Source: Edaphochlamys debaryana (taxonomy: Eukaryota > Chlorophyta > Chlorophyceae > Chlamydomonadales). From it: 64,000 nt of DNA. The stretch lies in NCBI GenBank assembly GCA_016858145.1, contig JAEHOE010000035.1, forward strand, positions 1 to 64,000, given 5' to 3'. Below the pieces are notes generated by a model. That model did no database searches and was not told the DNA's origin. It saw only the letters and a program-made list of their open reading frames with translations. The translations under genes and the position numbers were made by a program. Within the stretch, counting starts at the first letter, position 1, and the number at the start of each line of letters is the position of its first letter. This document shows, piece by piece, positions 61,787 to 64,000 of the stretch.

Positions 61787-63430
61787 ACACCCTGCGCTGG
61801 ACGAGGGCTGGCCCGGCATTAACTGGCTGGGTGGAGGTGGAGGGAGGGATCAGGAGTGCAGTGGGGCCGGGGCGGAGGCGGTGTTGGCGTGCGTGGGTGC
61901 GGGAGCAGCGGGCGAAGCGTGGGTGCACGCAGGATGAGCCTTGCCTCAGCCATCGGGGAGCCAGTGGAGCCTCATGCAGGCGCCGGGAGCCCAGAGGTGC
62001 GGGGCACAGGCACACGTTTGAACATTCCATGGCCGTGGTCCGACCCGATCCAAGCTCCCTGCCGCGGCTGCCGGCACTGCTGTCCCTCGCCAGCCGGATG
62101 TGCTGATTGCAGCAGGGCCCGCCTCCAAGCCTACGCTGGGACCTGGGAGGGGTTGAGCCTTGAGCGGGGTAGGGGGCTCATTTCGGACAACACCCTAGCA
62201 GCAGCCCTGAACAGCCAGCTGCCACCTGCCAGCAGCCCAGCGGCACAGCATGGAGGCCGGAATGGGCACAGCTCACTCACCGAAACTCGGGCACCCGCGT
62301 GCCGCTCACCCTGCCCCGCTGGTGCTGCCGGCCGCAGCCGAGGCCCAACGTGCAAGCAAAGCAGGGCTAGTGGGCCATCGGGCTGGCGTACATGACTAAG
62401 GCAGCTGCATGGAGCACCCCACCGGCTGCCCGAGTGCCCGACCCCCGACGGCACGCTGCTGGTTGAAGTGCCGGGGAACGCCCCGCCATGCAGGGCTAGG
62501 GCTGCGTTTAGGGTGGAGTCGCGTGTGGCCGGCACTGTTCGCATAGCAGCGCTGGGGAGTGGGAACGCAACGAGATGACTCACCCCTTGCTTGTACATGA
62601 CTCGACCTTCACAGCCAAGCACGCACACCGCTACAACGCGAGGGACCGCACCGCTGCAGTCCATTGACCACCGCTCCCCAGCCGCACGCAAGAGCCGCCC
62701 TCATGACACCAGGGGCCTGCTGCGGCACCCATGCCGGCGGGAACCCGTGCTCGCCCTTCCGCAAGCAGTGGCCGCACCCCCAGTCCTCGGTGTTTACAAT
62801 GAAGGACCCCCCTGGGGTCACAGCGCTGAACGCTGGGGCCAAGCGACCCACCTCACGGGCTTGCCCCCTGCAAGCCAGAACGCAAGTCCCTGTCATAACT
62901 TGCACTGACCACACTCAGGTCCCACCTTAGTCCTTGGCACGCAATGACCATGCTCAGCGTGTATCGATGGCCCCTCCTCGGCCGCGCCTCCTACCAGTAA
63001 CCGTTTACCGTTCATCATGTGCTCACACTGTTGGCCGTACACCTCTCGATCCTGGCTCTCCCGACCCCACATTCACTCCCACTCTGCGGCTCCCTCCCGT
63101 TTGTTATGCGCCGCAGAGGACTATGTCCCCTTTCCGCAAGGTGCACATCCCATCAAACGCCACGTGTAGCTCACCCGGTCCCCGCCCCTGCCCTGCGACT
63201 CCCCAGGACGCCTGCCGGGCTGGACCGCCGCATAGTACCGCTCCCTGTCCCCCCCTGTCCCCGCGCCCCCAGTGCAGCCCAGCCAATCCCGCCGGGTGCT
63301 TGGGGCCGGGTGCACACGCCGAGGCCCGCGGTCGAGGGCCCCTCGACCGCCACACGCACGCCACGTCAGCGCTCGTGGCTTAGTCAGAACGGCGCCGTAC
63401 AGCCGCACGGCTCCGTACAACACGTCGTCG
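61787..63430. other. Intergenic region
   Basis: No supported exon. A minus-strand TGTAA (plus-strand ttaca, 62794-62798) lies about 635 bases beyond the stop codon of the RD/RE-rich gene and may end its transcript. 62900-63430 is probably its 3' untranslated region. Confidence 0.45.
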
Positions 63431-64000
63431 TCACAGGTCATTGTCCATGATTGTCTTGGCGACCCAGGGGCGGGTACCCGACGTCTCCCGCTTCGCTGGC
63501 GGCGGCGGCGGGGGCGGGGGTGGCGGCGGCGGCGGCGGAGGCGCCTCCTTGGCCGTCCCCCCCGCCGCCGGCCCGGCGCCCTCCCGAGCCTCCTTGCCGC
63601 CGCCGCCGGAGGCTGGCGCGGAGCCTGGCAGTGGTGCCCCACCGCCACTCCGCCCCGCCCCACGCTCCCGCTCCCTCTCTCTGTCCCGCTCCCTCTCTCT
63701 GTCCCGCTCCCTCTCTCTGTCCCGCTCCCTCTCTCTGTCCCGATCGCGGTCCCGGTCCCGATCGCGGTCTCGGTCGCGGTCCCGCTCCCGCTCTCGGTCC
63801 CCACGGTCTCGCTCTCGCTCCCCCCGGCCTTCCCTACCGGTATCGCGGTCGCCCCGATCCAAGCCCTTCTGCCCGCCCTCTTCCCGCTTGGCCTGGTCCT
63901 CCCACTTCCCGTACTCGTCCCTCCTGCTGTGCTCCCCACGATCGCGGTCTGCCCCCGAGCCATCCTTCGCGCTCCGGCCACCGCCGCCGTCCGTGCCCGC
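63431..64000 (-). CDS. RD/RE-rich protein C-terminus, splicing-factor-like (5' part outside window)
   Basis: One open frame runs from the window edge to a TGA at 63433-63431. It reads as an acidic-basic stretch (SRRDEYGKWEDQAKREEGGQ), then a long alternating domain of RD and RE dipeptides (about 63680-63840 on the plus strand), a Gly/Ala-rich linker, a run of 15 Pro, and the ending GTRPWVAKTIMDNDL. Alternating RD/RE/RS domains are typical of pre-mRNA splicing factors and spliceosome-associated proteins, where they mediate protein contacts in the nucleus. The diagnostic N-terminal domain (RRM, helicase, kinase or PRP38-type) lies beyond 64000, so the exact protein cannot be named. The ending RPWVAKTIMDNDL looks conserved rather than low complexity and would be useful for a search. 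Confidence 0.7.
   Translation of the reverse strand, partial: AGTDGGGGRSAKDGSGADRDRGEHSRRDEYGKWEDQAKREEGGQKGLDRGDRDTGREGRGERERDRGDRERERDRDRDRDRDRDRDRDRERERDRERERDRERERDRERERERGAGRSGGGAPLPGSAPASGGGGKEAREGAGPAAGGTAKEAPPPPPPPPPPPPPPPAKRETSGTRPWVAKTIMDNDL
63665..63745 (-). repeat. 18-bp coding tandem repeat (DRERER unit)
   Basis: About four perfect copies of cgctccctctctctgtcc on the plus strand encode DRERER on the minus strand. They sit beside a related run built from cggtcccgatcg-type units that encodes the RD part. The perfection of the copies at the DNA level suggests recent slippage expansion. Confidence 0.85.

Overview
This window reads as nuclear DNA of a volvocine green alga of the Chlamydomonas lineage. 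The support is GC-rich coding with strong G/C third-position bias, many short spliceosomal introns (typically GTGxG...CAG, phases checked exon by exon), proline/hydroxyproline-type extracellular repeats, poly-Ala and poly-Gly runs, a BTB gene of the type expanded in volvocine algae, and TGTAA-type polyadenylation signals. Species cannot be fixed from the sequence alone. No tRNA, rRNA, CRISPR array or prokaryotic operon was seen. Exon coordinates are my own splice reconstructions from reading frame and GT/GC-AG sites; no transcript was available.

Layout: (1) 1-7260 (+), 3' part of a type I membrane glycoprotein: an extracellular 10-residue Pro-rich repeat, an N-glycosylated ectodomain, one transmembrane helix and a long low-complexity tail. 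(2) 10399-14821 (+), complete cGMP-dependent protein kinase, 12 exons, one with a GC donor. (3) 20820-16604 (-), unknown large protein with a Cys-rich motif and ankyrin-like repeats. (4) 21921-23198 (+), intronless coiled-coil protein with degenerate CCHC zinc knuckles, resembling retrotransposon Gag. (5) 25621-24724 (-), small dynein-type thioredoxin. (6) 25878-32814 (+), multi-Myb-repeat protein like SNAPC4/SNAP190. (7) about 33375-35240 (+), propeller-plus-BTB protein with a disturbed 5' end. (8) 36154-44714 (+), 1,615-residue coiled-coil protein of 15 exons. (9) 45854-47800 or 47918 (+), secreted protein with a (SP)n/PPP domain. (10) 51.9-59.8 kb (-), three tandem copies of a small secreted Cys-containing protein. 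(11) 60.4-61.8 kb (+), broken ankyrin-type gene. (12) 64000-63431 (-), C-terminus of an RD/RE-rich, splicing-factor-like protein.

The genes do not form one pathway. Two (PKG, thioredoxin) are of types that act in cilia in related algae; three (genes 1, 9 and the triplet) are made for the cell surface or outside. The most interesting region is 51.8-59.9 kb: an unrecognised secreted-protein family in tandem, whose middle copy is a chimera of its neighbours joined at exon 3. Other points of note are two GC-AG introns, a tandemly copied 3' splice site with in-frame exon start in the Myb gene, a lone Gag-like gene, and several reading-frame breaks in C- or G-rich runs that may be assembly errors or real lesions.
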